Assembly: GCA_900556055.1 (NCBI GenBank)
Contig: USNJ01000048.1
Span: forward strand, 1 to 12,597
Origin: an uncultured Ruminococcus sp.
GTDB taxonomy: Bacteria; Bacillota; Clostridia; Oscillospirales; Ruminococcaceae
Direction: 5' to 3'
Length of the DNA stretch: 12,597 bases
Part shown: positions 6,473 through 12,597 of the stretch, one piece after another
Position numbering within the stretch: position 1 is the stretch's first letter
Layout: the number at the start of each line of letters is the position of its first letter
Translations under genes and position numbers: made by a program
Notes under the pieces: model-generated
Told to the model about the DNA's origin: nothing
Database searches by the model: none
What the model saw: the letters and a program-made list of their open reading frames with translations, nothing else

Positions 6473-7507
6473 TTATTCTGCTGCTGTTTCCTCGGAAGAA
6501 GTGCCCATCATAACGAGCTTAGGATCGTTTGCAATGGATTCGGGAAGTGTAAGACCGAGTGCATTCAGTGTGTTTTCGTTTACGAATATCGAAAGATCTT
6601 CATCGAATACCTTAACGGGGATATCCTTTGCCTGCTTTTCACCGTTCAGGATAGAAGCTGTCATGTCAGCTGTTTCACGGCCGAGGTCTGTGTACTGGAT
6701 TCCGACTGTTGCAAGGCCGTTGTCATTTACCATTGAATCAGCGCCTACATAGAAGGGGATCTTAGCATCGATGAATACCTGAGCAGCTACCTGCATTGCG
6801 GAAGCAACTGTGTTGTCGATAGGGGAGAATACAGCATCGCACTTTTCAGCAAGTGACTGTGCAGCCTGCTGAATTTCGGAAGTGTTTGTAACAGCTGCTT
6901 CGATAAGTTCGATATCCTTGTCAGCGAGATAAGCCTTCACCTGTTCAAGGCAGGAAACGGAGTTATCCTCACCGGAATTGTAAAGATAGCCGAGCTTCTT
7001 GATATCGGGTGTGACAGTCAGTGCCATATCAAGGATCTTGCTTACCTGGAGCGCATCGGAAGTGCCTGTGATGTTTCTTCCCGTGCTTTCAAGCGAATCA
7101 CAAAGACCTGCGCCGATAGGATCGGTAACAGCGGAGAATACAACGGGTATCTCATCGGAAACATTTGCAGCAGCCATAGCTGTCGGAGTTGCGATCGCAA
7201 CGATGATATCGCACTTGTCGGACTTGAAGCCGTCAACTATCGAATTTGCTGTGGAAACCTCGCCGTTTGCGGATTTGTAATCAAATACTGTGTTTTCGTC
7301 GGTAAATCCAAGCTCGTTCATTCTTTCAGTGAAGCTGTCTCTGATAGTATTCAGCGAGGGATGCTCAACGATCTGGATAACGCCGACTCTCTTCTTTTCG
7401 GAATCGGAGCTTTTTGCATCGGATGAACAGCCGGCGAAAGCTGTGAGTGCTGTAAGGCACGCTGCGGAAACTGCTGCGGTCTTCTTGAATACGTTTGCGA
7501 TTTTCAT
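6473..7507 (-). CDS. trpX: ABC transporter substrate-binding lipoprotein (TrpX-like, DUF534 family)
   Basis: Extracellular ligand-binding lipoprotein, 344 residues. It has a lysine-containing N-region, a hydrophobic core and a lipobox TAFAGC with Cys27 as the expected lipidated residue, then an S/D/K-rich linker. The mature part (KKRVGVIQIVEHPSLNTIRD, AIATPTAMAA, SAVTDPIGAGLC, PDIKKLGYLYNSGEDNS, PIDNTVASAMQVA, PFYVGADSMV) is typical of the ABC_sub_bind/COG2984 family used by TrpXYZ. ATG 7507 has AAGGTGG upstream; longer in-frame readings run into the T-box leader and are rejected. First gene of the operon. Ligand tryptophan is inferred from the leader's UGG specifier. Confidence 0.88.
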   Translation of the reverse strand: MKIANVFKKTAAVSAACLTALTAFAGCSSDAKSSDSEKKRVGVIQIVEHPSLNTIRDSFTERMNELGFTDENTVFDYKSANGEVSTANSIVDGFKSDKCDIIVAIATPTAMAAANVSDEIPVVFSAVTDPIGAGLCDSLESTGRNITGTSDALQVSKILDMALTVTPDIKKLGYLYNSGEDNSVSCLEQVKAYLADKDIELIEAAVTNTSEIQQAAQSLAEKCDAVFSPIDNTVASAMQVAAQVFIDAKIPFYVGADSMVNDNGLATVGIQYTDLGRETADMTASILNGEKQAKDIPVKVFDEDLSIFVNENTLNALGLTLPESIANDPKLVMMGTSSEETAAE

Positions 7508-7550
7508 AAGAAATCCACCTTTCAAAATGCGGCGATGAGCGTGGACGCAA

Positions 7551-7827
7551 AATAAAAACGCCTGCCCATGAGATAACTCAAGGACAGACGTGAAATAAAC
7601 ACACCTGCGGTACCACCTTGCTTGATATTCAACCGAATATCCGCTCAATAAGAGTCGCCGAAATCATTAAACTCTCTGCCCTGTAACGTGAGCACACGTT
7701 GCGGAATTTCCTCCGCACCCTCAGGAGCCCATTTGTCCGCACCGTGGCTGTCGGTTTTCAGCTGCCCCGACTCTCTGCAAGCCCGTGAAACGGTTTTACT
7801 TCTCCGTCATCGGTTTATTTGGTTTAT
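7551..7827 (-). promoter_or_regulatory. T-box leader, probably tRNA-Trp responsive
   Basis: Minus-strand leader of the trpXYZ-type operon. The T-box motif AAGGTGGTACCGC (7619-7607) is preceded by a GATATTC/GAATATC hairpin and by GCGG that can pair with its CCGC to form an antiterminator. Stem I has an AGTA motif on the 5' side, a GCAGAGAG AG-bulge and a UCGG/CCGA distal stem. On the 3' side the loop ACAAAUGG is followed by G and then CUCC, which pairs with GGAG, placing UGG (7731-7729) as specifier. The terminator hairpin is 7590-7582 with 7567-7559 (9 bp with G-U pairs) plus a T tract at 7558-7551. Uncharged tRNA-Trp should stabilise the antiterminator and allow transcription. Confidence 0.88.
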
Positions 7828-7833
7828 GTATAC

Positions 7834-7862
7834 ATGATAGCACGGCGAATATGTTTTGTCAA
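7834..7862 (-). promoter_or_regulatory. Sigma-A promoter of the T-box/trpXYZ operon
   Basis: Minus strand: TTGACA (7862-7857), 17-bp spacer, TATCAT (7839-7834). Start expected near 7827. It sits only 23 bases beyond the stop of the upstream chemoreceptor gene, with no terminator between. Confidence 0.85.
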
Positions 7863-7885
7863 TAGTTATTTTATGAATTTTTTGT

Positions 7886-9256
7886 TTATAAGACTGCCGA
7901 ATCAGCGATATTTTTTAGCTGCCTTACCTCATCTGCGACCTTGGAAGCTGTTTCTGTGCTTGAAACTGCGGTCTGCGAGTTTCTGTTCACGGCTTCTGAG
8001 ATCTCGCTCATTTTGCTCATTATCTGAGCTGCGGATTCAGCCTGAGCCTGTGTCATTTCAGTGATAAGGCGGGCATGCTCGGAACTGCGTCCCGAAATGC
8101 CAATGACATTTTCCATTCTATCGGCGACATTTTTAGCAAGCGTCATGCCCTTGTCAACAGCACTGATAGATGTTCCGATAAGTGCGGATGTGCTGCTTGC
8201 GGCTTCGGCGGATTTCGTTGCGAGATTGCGCACCTCATCGGCAACGACTGCAAATCCCTTGCCGGCTGTGCCTGCCCTTGCTGCCTCGACAGATGCATTC
8301 AGCGCAAGGATATTCGTCTGGAACGCTATGTCCTCTATCGTCTTGATTATGCCCTCTATGCGGTGTGAAGCGTCGGTCATTTCGTCCATGGCGGCTAGCA
8401 TATTCTTGACTTCTTCGTTATTTTCGATCAGCATGTCGGAGCTTTGCTTTGCGGCTTCCGCTGCCTTTTCGGACTCGTTCTGGCTCTTTTCCGCATCATC
8501 GGATATGCGTGAGATATTCTCGGTTATTTCGGCTATTGCGGATGCCTGTTCCTCTGCCGATGCGCTCAGTGATGTGGATATATTTTCCATATCGGAAACG
8601 GATTCTGCAAGCTTGCCTGATATTTCGGCGATCTGTGATACGGTCTCCGACTGGCTGTCCATCAGCGCACTTGTGCGGGACATCTGCTCATTCACCTGAT
8701 CGAGAAGTGCTGTTGATTTTTCGTTTGCGGTCTGCGCTTCGGTGATAAATCTTACTAAGCATTTCACGAGATACATGATAAGAACAGCACCGATATTTAT
8801 GCCGAGTATTCCTTTGATAATGCTTTCGGTTGATGCGCCCTCATAAAATATATTCCTGAAAAACAGTCCCGCTGCGGATACAGCATCCATTATGACCCAA
8901 TGAACAATAAGATTCTTTCTGCTGAAATAAATCGCTGCGATCGCCATTGATGCCAGGATAAGTGGGAACATATCCTGAAGTTCGTGCTTTGCGGTCGAGA
9001 TTATCAGGATAGTGAGCAGCTGTGCCTGCGAGAGTATCATGCCTCTTGCTGCCGGCGCAGACGATCTTCTCATCAGAAAGACTGCTGCCGTTACGATCAC
9101 ACCTACTGATGCGGTGATAAATCCGGCTGTCACTGCACCGGATATTATATTTACGACCCCGAAGATCAGGCAAACGCTGAATATCGTTATCAGATGGATA
9201 TTCACCATTTTTTCTGTTATAAGAGTGCTGAGCGATATGGAATTATTTTCACTCAT
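7886..9256 (-). CDS. Methyl-accepting chemotaxis protein with membrane-embedded N-terminus
   Basis: Chemoreceptor-type signalling protein, 456 residues. Residues ~20-170 form about five or six closely spaced membrane segments with only short loops, so there is no large external ligand domain, and no HAMP domain is recognisable. The rest is a long coiled-coil cytoplasmic domain with the conserved hairpin tip [20 protein letters not shown] and [15 protein letters not shown], which contacts CheA/CheW in known receptors. The input is probably something sensed in or through the membrane; this is inference. ATG 9256 follows a purine-rich AAGGGGG site about 13 nt upstream, weaker than those of its neighbours. 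No other chemotaxis gene lies in the window. It has its own promoter. Confidence 0.9.
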   Translation of the reverse strand: MSENNSISLSTLITEKMVNIHLITIFSVCLIFGVVNIISGAVTAGFITASVGVIVTAAVFLMRRSSAPAARGMILSQAQLLTILIISTAKHELQDMFPLILASMAIAAIYFSRKNLIVHWVIMDAVSAAGLFFRNIFYEGASTESIIKGILGINIGAVLIMYLVKCLVRFITEAQTANEKSTALLDQVNEQMSRTSALMDSQSETVSQIAEISGKLAESVSDMENISTSLSASAEEQASAIAEITENISRISDDAEKSQNESEKAAEAAKQSSDMLIENNEEVKNMLAAMDEMTDASHRIEGIIKTIEDIAFQTNILALNASVEAARAGTAGKGFAVVADEVRNLATKSAEAASSTSALIGTSISAVDKGMTLAKNVADRMENVIGISGRSSEHARLITEMTQAQAESAAQIMSKMSEISEAVNRNSQTAVSSTETASKVADEVRQLKNIADSAVL

Positions 9257-9300
9257 TATACAGCTTTCCCCCTTTTTGACTGAACAATATGTTGATAATT

Positions 9301-9330
9301 ATTATAGCATATTCAACGTATTAATGTCAA
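9301..9330 (-). promoter_or_regulatory. Sigma-A promoter of the chemoreceptor gene
   Basis: Minus strand: TTGACA (9330-9325), 18-bp spacer, TATAAT (9306-9301). It is divergent from the promoter of the MgtC-family gene. Confidence 0.82.
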
Positions 9331-9401
9331 TATATCTGGCGTTTGTTCAGCAATATTCACAATATATGAGTCTTATTTATGTACTGATATTATGCTGCGG
9401 A

Positions 9402-9425
9402 GACATATTTTATAATAAATATGTC
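9402..9425. repeat. Perfect 9-bp dyad in the divergent intergenic region
   Basis: GACATATTT (9402-9410) and AAATATGTC (9417-9425) are perfect inverted repeats around TATAAT. It lies about 22 bases upstream of the -35 of the MgtC-family gene and between two divergent promoters, a plausible operator position. No protein can be named. Confidence 0.55.
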
Positions 9426-9446
9426 GGGAAAATGCTGTATGCGGGA

Positions 9447-9475
9447 TTTACAAATTGCCATTTAAATGGTATAAT
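9447..9475 (+). promoter_or_regulatory. Promoter of the MgtC-family gene with a palindrome in its spacer
   Basis: TTTACA (9447-9452), 17-bp spacer, TATAAT (9470-9475). The spacer ends in CCATTTAAATGG (9458-9469), an exact 12-bp palindrome abutting the -10. The expected start near 9482 leaves only about 14 nt of leader, so the ribosome site AAAGGAGG (9481-9488) would be at the extreme 5' end. Confidence 0.75.
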
Positions 9476-9495
9476 ATAAAAAAGGAGGCGGTAGT

Positions 9496-10194
9496 ATGAT
9501 CGACAGGCTTATAGATATGCTGATCCCATATGCGGAGGTGTCTTTCGGCGTAAAGGCTGTGCTGAGGCTTATCGCTGCGGGAATGCTCGGCGGATTTATC
9601 GGAAATGACAGGGAACACATAAACCGTCCCGCAGGAATAAGGACGCATATTCTTGTCTGCATAGGTGCGGCACTTACGGTCATAACCTCGGAATTTGTCT
9701 GCGTGCGCTATCAGGGGGCAATGAACGTCGATCCGACAAGACTTGGAGCGCAGGTAGTCAGCGGAATAGGCTTTCTCGGTGCGGGAACCATACTCAAAGA
9801 GGGATTCAGTGTAAAGGGACTGACGACGGCTGCAAGTCTGTGGGCTGTATCCTGCGTAGGACTTGCACTCGGTGCGGGATTTTATGCGGGAGGTATTGCG
9901 GCGACACTGCTTATCTTCCTGACTCTCAGGGCAGCAAAGCATATTTTCATGGGGCGCAGTGAAACGGGAACCATCGCTGTAAAGGTAGGCGATCTGAACG
10001 ACGCTGTTCCGCAGATCGCAGCGATTTTCAGAAAAACAGGTATTATCCCGATAAATTCGGAAATACTTGTAGGAAACGGGGGAGACACCGAGATACGCTA
10101 TCTTGTGGCTCTTCCCAGCAATAAGGAGCTTTTCAGATATACCGCAGACAAGATCAAAATGACGGACGGAGTGCTTTCCGTTCACTGTGAATAG
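9496..10194 (+). CDS. MgtC/SapB-family inner-membrane protein
   Basis: Membrane protein of 232 residues. The N-terminal part has about four membrane segments and the family's conserved sequence: RLIAAGMLGGFIGNDREH, then RPAGIRTHILVCIGAALT, RLGAQVVSGIGFLGAGTI and VKGLTTAASLWAVSCVGLAL. The C-terminal ~75 residues (from GTIAVKVGDLNDAV) form a soluble ACT-like domain. MgtC homologues affect magnesium and phosphate homeostasis, and in some pathogens restrain the F1Fo ATPase; the role in this organism is unknown. ATG 9496 has a strong AAAGGAGG 7 nt upstream. Monocistronic, with its own promoter. No riboswitch-length leader is possible between promoter and gene, unlike Salmonella mgtA/mgtC. Confidence 0.9.
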   Translation: MIDRLIDMLIPYAEVSFGVKAVLRLIAAGMLGGFIGNDREHINRPAGIRTHILVCIGAALTVITSEFVCVRYQGAMNVDPTRLGAQVVSGIGFLGAGTILKEGFSVKGLTTAASLWAVSCVGLALGAGFYAGGIAATLLIFLTLRAAKHIFMGRSETGTIAVKVGDLNDAVPQIAAIFRKTGIIPINSEILVGNGGDTEIRYLVALPSNKELFRYTADKIKMTDGVLSVHCE

Positions 10195-10224
10195 CTTTAC
10201 GTGAATTTTACAAATCTTCGCCCT

Positions 10225-10259
10225 GCATTTTTTTGTTGGTGCGGTTCTACAAAAAATGC
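10225..10259. repeat. Inverted repeat downstream of the MgtC-family gene
   Basis: GCATTTTTTTGT (10225-10236) and ACAAAAAATGC (10249-10259) are complementary apart from one extra T. It is A/T-rich and lacks a GC stem followed by a T tract, so it is a poor intrinsic terminator; a weak bidirectional terminator is the best guess. Confidence 0.35.
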
Positions 10260-10295
10260 GGAAAAAGGTTGAAATGCATAGTGAAATTTGCCGTC

Positions 10296-10324
10296 TTGAC
10301 ATTTGACATAGCCTGATTTATACT
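10296..10324 (+). promoter_or_regulatory. Sigma-A promoter of pyk
   Basis: TTGACA (10296-10301), 17-bp spacer, TATACT (10319-10324). The leader to the pyk start is about 87 nt. Confidence 0.85.
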
Positions 10325-10417
10325 TTAAAGTAGGAGAAAATTTTTGATGTTTGAAATCCGGTCAATTCACCTGAATGGCATGAACGGTTTTTACTTAAGG
10401 TATGGGAGCTGAAACTA

Positions 10418-11851
10418 ATGAGAAAAACTAAAATTGTATGTACAGTAGGACCTGCGACCGACGATGATAAAACACTCGAAAACATGATGAAAGCCGGCAT
10501 GAATGTCGCAAGATTCAACTTTTCGCACGGCGATTACGAGATGCACCGCAAGCGTTTTGAGCAGGTCGTAAGGCTCAGAGAAAAGCTTGGACTGCCCATT
10601 GCGACAATGCTGGATACCAAGGGACCTGAGGTCCGCCTCGGAAAATTCAAGGACGGCAAGCCCGTCGAAATAAAGGACGGCGGCGAAATAATCCTCACTA
10701 CCGAAGATATTGAATGTACGGCGGAAAAGGTCTCCGTTTCATTCAAGGAGCTTCCCGCAGATGTCAGCATCGGAATGTCGATACTCATAAATGACGGCGT
10801 TATCGAGCTGAAGGTGCTGAAGATATCCGGCAAGGAGATACTCTGCAAGATAATAAACGGCGGTACGCTTTCCGATAACAAGGGCGTTAATATCCCCGGA
10901 GCAAAGCTTTCTATGCCGTATCTCTCGGAAAGGGATATGTCCGACCTCGAATTCGGCGCAAAAATGCAGTATGATTTTATTGCGGCATCGTTTGTGCGTT
11001 CTGCTGCTGACGTGAACTACCTCAGAAAGTTCTGCCACAGCCTTGGCTGGTATTCGCCCAGGATCATCGCAAAGATCGAAAATATGGAGGGCGTTGAGAA
11101 TATCGACGAGATACTCGAAGCTGCTGACGGCATAATGGTCGCAAGAGGCGATATGGGCGTTGAGATACCTTTTGAGCAGATCCCCGCTATCCAGAAGGAT
11201 ATTATCCGCAAGGGATACAAGGCCGGCAAGCAGGTCATCACAGCGACTCAGATGCTTGAATCAATGATAACAAATCCCCGTCCGACAAGAGCGGAGATCA
11301 CAGACGTTGCGAATGCTATATATGACGGAACATCTGCGATCATGCTTTCGGGCGAGACTGCTGCGGGCAAGCACCCTGTTGAGGCAGTCCAGACTATGGC
11401 GCTTATCGCAAGAACGACCGAGAAGGATATAAACTACGAGAGCCGCCTGTATGCAAGAGCTGCCGACCACAGCACAAGCATCGCAAATGCAGTTTCGCAT
11501 GCTGCCGTAACAACCGCACTTGACCTCGGCGCAAAGGCTGTCGTTACCGTTACAAAGTCGGGTGCAACCGCAAGAATGATATCGAAATTCCGCCCCGGCT
11601 GCATGATAATCGGCTGCGCTACAAGCAGCATAATCATGCGTCAGATGAATCTTTCATGGGGTGTTTATCCAGTTCTTATCGATGAAAAATCCAGTACCGA
11701 TGAGCTTTTTGAGCATGCACTCAGCAGATCGGTCGAGAGCGGTCTCCTCGAAAACGGCGATATTGTCGTTATAACAGCCGGAATCCCCCTCGGCGTTTCG
11801 GGAACCACAAATATGCTGAGAGTTGAAAAAGCAGTCGTTGCTGCCGAATGA
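10418..11851 (+). CDS. pyk: Pyruvate kinase
   Basis: Final glycolytic enzyme: phosphoenolpyruvate plus ADP to pyruvate plus ATP. The 477-residue product opens RKTKIVCTVGPATDDDKTLE with NVARFNFSHGDY and LDTKGPEVR. Next come the beta-barrel B domain and the active-site lysine segment IIAKIENMEGVENIDEIL with VARGDMGVEIP. The signature ATQMLESMITNPRPTRAEIT and SAIMLSGETAAGKHPVEAV follow, and last the C-terminal allosteric domain. Length fits the short bacterial form, without the extra PEP-utiliser-like C-terminal domain found in Bacillus. ATG 10418 has GGGAG (10404-10408) upstream. Monocistronic; the neighbouring mgtC-like gene and downstream region are unrelated to glycolysis. Confidence 0.98.
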   Translation: MRKTKIVCTVGPATDDDKTLENMMKAGMNVARFNFSHGDYEMHRKRFEQVVRLREKLGLPIATMLDTKGPEVRLGKFKDGKPVEIKDGGEIILTTEDIECTAEKVSVSFKELPADVSIGMSILINDGVIELKVLKISGKEILCKIINGGTLSDNKGVNIPGAKLSMPYLSERDMSDLEFGAKMQYDFIAASFVRSAADVNYLRKFCHSLGWYSPRIIAKIENMEGVENIDEILEAADGIMVARGDMGVEIPFEQIPAIQKDIIRKGYKAGKQVITATQMLESMITNPRPTRAEITDVANAIYDGTSAIMLSGETAAGKHPVEAVQTMALIARTTEKDINYESRLYARAADHSTSIANAVSHAAVTTALDLGAKAVVTVTKSGATARMISKFRPGCMIIGCATSSIIMRQMNLSWGVYPVLIDEKSSTDELFEHALSRSVESGLLENGDIVVITAGIPLGVSGTTNMLRVEKAVVAAE

Positions 11852-11872
11852 TATTATAAAGTGAATATTTTG

Positions 11873-11923
11873 TGCATAAAATCACTGTGCGTTTTAGCGG
11901 GACGCGCAGTGATTTTTTATGCA
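11873..11923 (+). terminator. Intrinsic terminator of pyk
   Basis: AATCACTGTGCGT (11880-11892) pairs with ACGCGCAGTGATT (11902-11914) over 13 positions with one G-U, then T tract 11913-11918. An outer TGCATAAA / TTTATGCA (11873-11880, 11916-11923) extends the symmetry, so it could act in both directions. Confidence 0.88.
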
Positions 11924-12017
11924 TTTTTGTATATTTTGCCTGCTTTTCATTACGCTTTCATATTTCTATCACATTGGCAGTATATACTTTAACCATAGTC
12001 AAAGAGGAAAAGACAAA

Positions 12018-12167
12018 ATGAAAAAAGCTCATAAAATTTCTCTTTAAATATATAATGCGGGAACGCTTTCCCCCTTGATGCGTTCCCGTGCGATTGCCTC
12101 ACAGCTGTCCGCGGAAATATCCAAGGCACTGTTTGACCATATAACAGCCGCAAAAAATAACGGCTGA
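12018..12167 (+). pseudogene. Small ORF interrupted by an in-frame stop (or 9-codon leader peptide)
   Basis: ATG 12018 follows a purine-rich AGAGGAAAAG and encodes MKKAHKISL, then TAA (12045-12047). The same frame stays open past this stop to TGA 12165-12167. It contains an ATG at 12078 with no ribosome site, giving RSRAIASQLSAEISKALFDH followed by ITAAKNNG, which looks like a small helical protein. A 9-bp inverted repeat, CGGGAACGC / GCGTTCCCG, lies across this segment (from about 12058). It may be a decayed ~49-residue gene, a leader peptide with attenuating hairpin, or chance. I recognise no family. Confidence 0.35.
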
Positions 12168-12258
12168 ACAAATTTGCGAAAAATGCTGTCCTTCCGGGCA
12201 TGGAAAGGGCAGCGAACAAACCACTATCCTTATCCGAGGTTTTTCATAAATCCCCCAT
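12168..12258. other. Structured non-coding stretch
   Basis: A hairpin GCTGTCCTTCC / GGAAAGGGCAGC (about 12187-12215; one bulge, loop GGGCAT) and AGCCG...CGGCT just before it. No ORF is supported. Together with 11990-12167 and the terminator at 12260-12288 it could be one ~280-nt transcript, but no strong promoter is visible upstream (only a TATACT-like -10 around 11985-11990 without a good -35). Confidence 0.35.
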
Positions 12259-12259
12259 A

Positions 12260-12288
12260 CCCGATTGTCCGCAAGACAGTCGGGTTTT
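12260..12288 (+). terminator. Intrinsic terminator in the right intergenic region
   Basis: CCCGATTGTC (12260-12269) pairs with GACAGTCGGG (12275-12284), 10 positions with one G-U, loop CGCAA, then TTTT. It implies a transcript arriving from the left that is not accounted for by pyk, which already has its own terminator. Confidence 0.78.
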
Positions 12289-12358
12289 CTCTTTATCGCA
12301 GTTAAATTTTAAGTTAAATGCAGGTTAATTTAATCTGAACTGTCATTTTACATCAATC

Positions 12359-12412
12359 TTAAACGTTTAATTTGTTAAGTTATACAAAAGAGAGCGTTTA
12401 AAGTTATACAAA
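12359..12412. promoter_or_regulatory. Probable operator cluster upstream of the last promoter
   Basis: A perfect palindrome TTAAACGTTTAA (12359-12370), then two exact copies of AAGTTATACAAA (12377-12388 and 12401-12412) 24 bp apart, the second preceded by GCGTTTA. They end 7 bp before the -35. The upstream stretch 12300-12335 also repeats GTTAA words. Suggests activator or repressor sites; the protein is unknown. Confidence 0.55.
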
Positions 12413-12419
12413 TGCCGTG

Positions 12420-12448
12420 TTGACAAACTTGCGAAAAGTTGTTATAAT
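12420..12448 (+). promoter_or_regulatory. Consensus sigma-A promoter of the rightmost gene
   Basis: TTGACA (12420-12425), 17-bp spacer, TATAAT (12443-12448), both hexamers perfect. The ~50-nt leader contains a 7-bp hairpin TTATGAG / CTCATAA (12460-12466, 12479-12485) just before AGGAGG (12493-12498). Confidence 0.9.
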
Positions 12449-12504
12449 AAATAAGTGATTTATGAGAAAAACCGAATACTCATAATAATTTCAGGAGGTT
12501 TACT

Positions 12505-12549
12505 ATGAAAAATACCAAGAGATTTCCTCTTGGGTTTTTGGATGTCTAA
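12505..12549 (+). CDS. 14-codon ORF with a terminator-like hairpin inside
   Basis: ATG 12505 has a perfect AGGAGG 6 nt upstream and encodes MKNTKRFPLGFLDV, then TAA. Within it CCAAGAG (12515-12521) and CTCTTGG (12527-12533) form a 7-bp stem followed by G and TTTTT, resembling a weak intrinsic terminator. It overlaps the ORF at 12542 in the -1 frame. Either a leader peptide coupled to the next gene, or the true start of that gene broken by one extra T in the T5 run. I recognise no family. Confidence 0.5.
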   Translation: MKNTKRFPLGFLDV

Positions 12550-12597
12550 TGGTACAGGCGCTTTCTATAACAACAGTGCTTACTTGCCTGTCGATAA
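12542..12597 (+). CDS. Start of an unrecognised gene, 3' end outside window
   Basis: From ATG 12542 the frame reads MSNGTGAFYNNSAYLPVD and runs open off the window edge. It overlaps the 14-codon ORF by 8 bases and has no good ribosome site of its own, so it would need translational coupling, a -1 frameshift, or fusion to the upstream ORF if one T of 12535-12539 is an error. Too short to assign a function. Confidence 0.4.
   Translation, partial: MSNGTGAFYNNSAYLPVD

Noticed and set aside
9388..9416. Promoter using the TATAAT in the loop of the 9402-9425 dyad
   Set aside because: No acceptable -35 at 16-18 bp; the promoter at 9447-9475 is better.
9448..10302. Minus-strand open frame opposite the MgtC-family gene
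   Set aside because: Cys/Ser/Arg-rich, no recognisable motif, and covers a clear MgtC-family gene with promoter and ribosome site.
11990..12290. RNase P RNA, tmRNA or 6S RNA
   Set aside because: None of their conserved cores (such as the P4 region of RNase P or a tmRNA tag reading frame with CCA end) could be found.

Overview
The window looks like chromosomal DNA from a low-to-mid GC Gram-positive anaerobe of the Ruminococcus / Oscillospiraceae type. This is an inference from consensus sigma-A promoters, strong AGGAGG ribosome sites, a T-box leader and the gene families present; no rRNA is available to confirm it. No transposase, phage gene, CRISPR array or tRNA gene was seen.

Layout. (1) 1-3070, plus strand: a translation and RNA-processing block in the classic Firmicutes order, ffh (3' part only), rpsP, khpA, rimM, trmD. 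ffh and most of rpsP are distinctly richer in GC than everything after about 1060. Between khpA and rimM lies a terminator and then a dense cluster of perfect inverted repeats (1531-1767) that fold as a four-way cloverleaf followed by three more hairpins. (2) 3071-3870: a 420-base gap, then ptsH (HPr) with its own consensus promoter and terminator. (3) 3872-4645, minus strand: a P-loop nucleotide-kinase-like gene, convergent with ptsH and sharing a bidirectional terminator with it. (4) 4740-7862, minus strand: a three-gene ABC uptake operon of the TrpXYZ family (lipoprotein, permease, ATPase). It is preceded by a T-box leader whose specifier reads best as UGG (tryptophan), so uncharged tRNA-Trp should switch on tryptophan import. 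(5) 7886-9256, minus strand: a membrane-embedded chemoreceptor-type protein, divergent from an MgtC/SapB-family membrane protein (9496-10194, plus). (6) 10418-11851, plus strand: pyruvate kinase with its own promoter and terminator. (7) 11925-12597: a largely non-coding stretch with a small ORF interrupted by a stop, several hairpins, a terminator, then a repeat-rich control region and consensus promoter driving a short ORF that overlaps, in another frame, the start of a gene running off the window.

The gene content is mostly ordinary housekeeping. The unusual parts are the hairpin array before rimM, the composition break in rpsP, the T-box details, the mgtC-like promoter and the two small-ORF regions at the right end.
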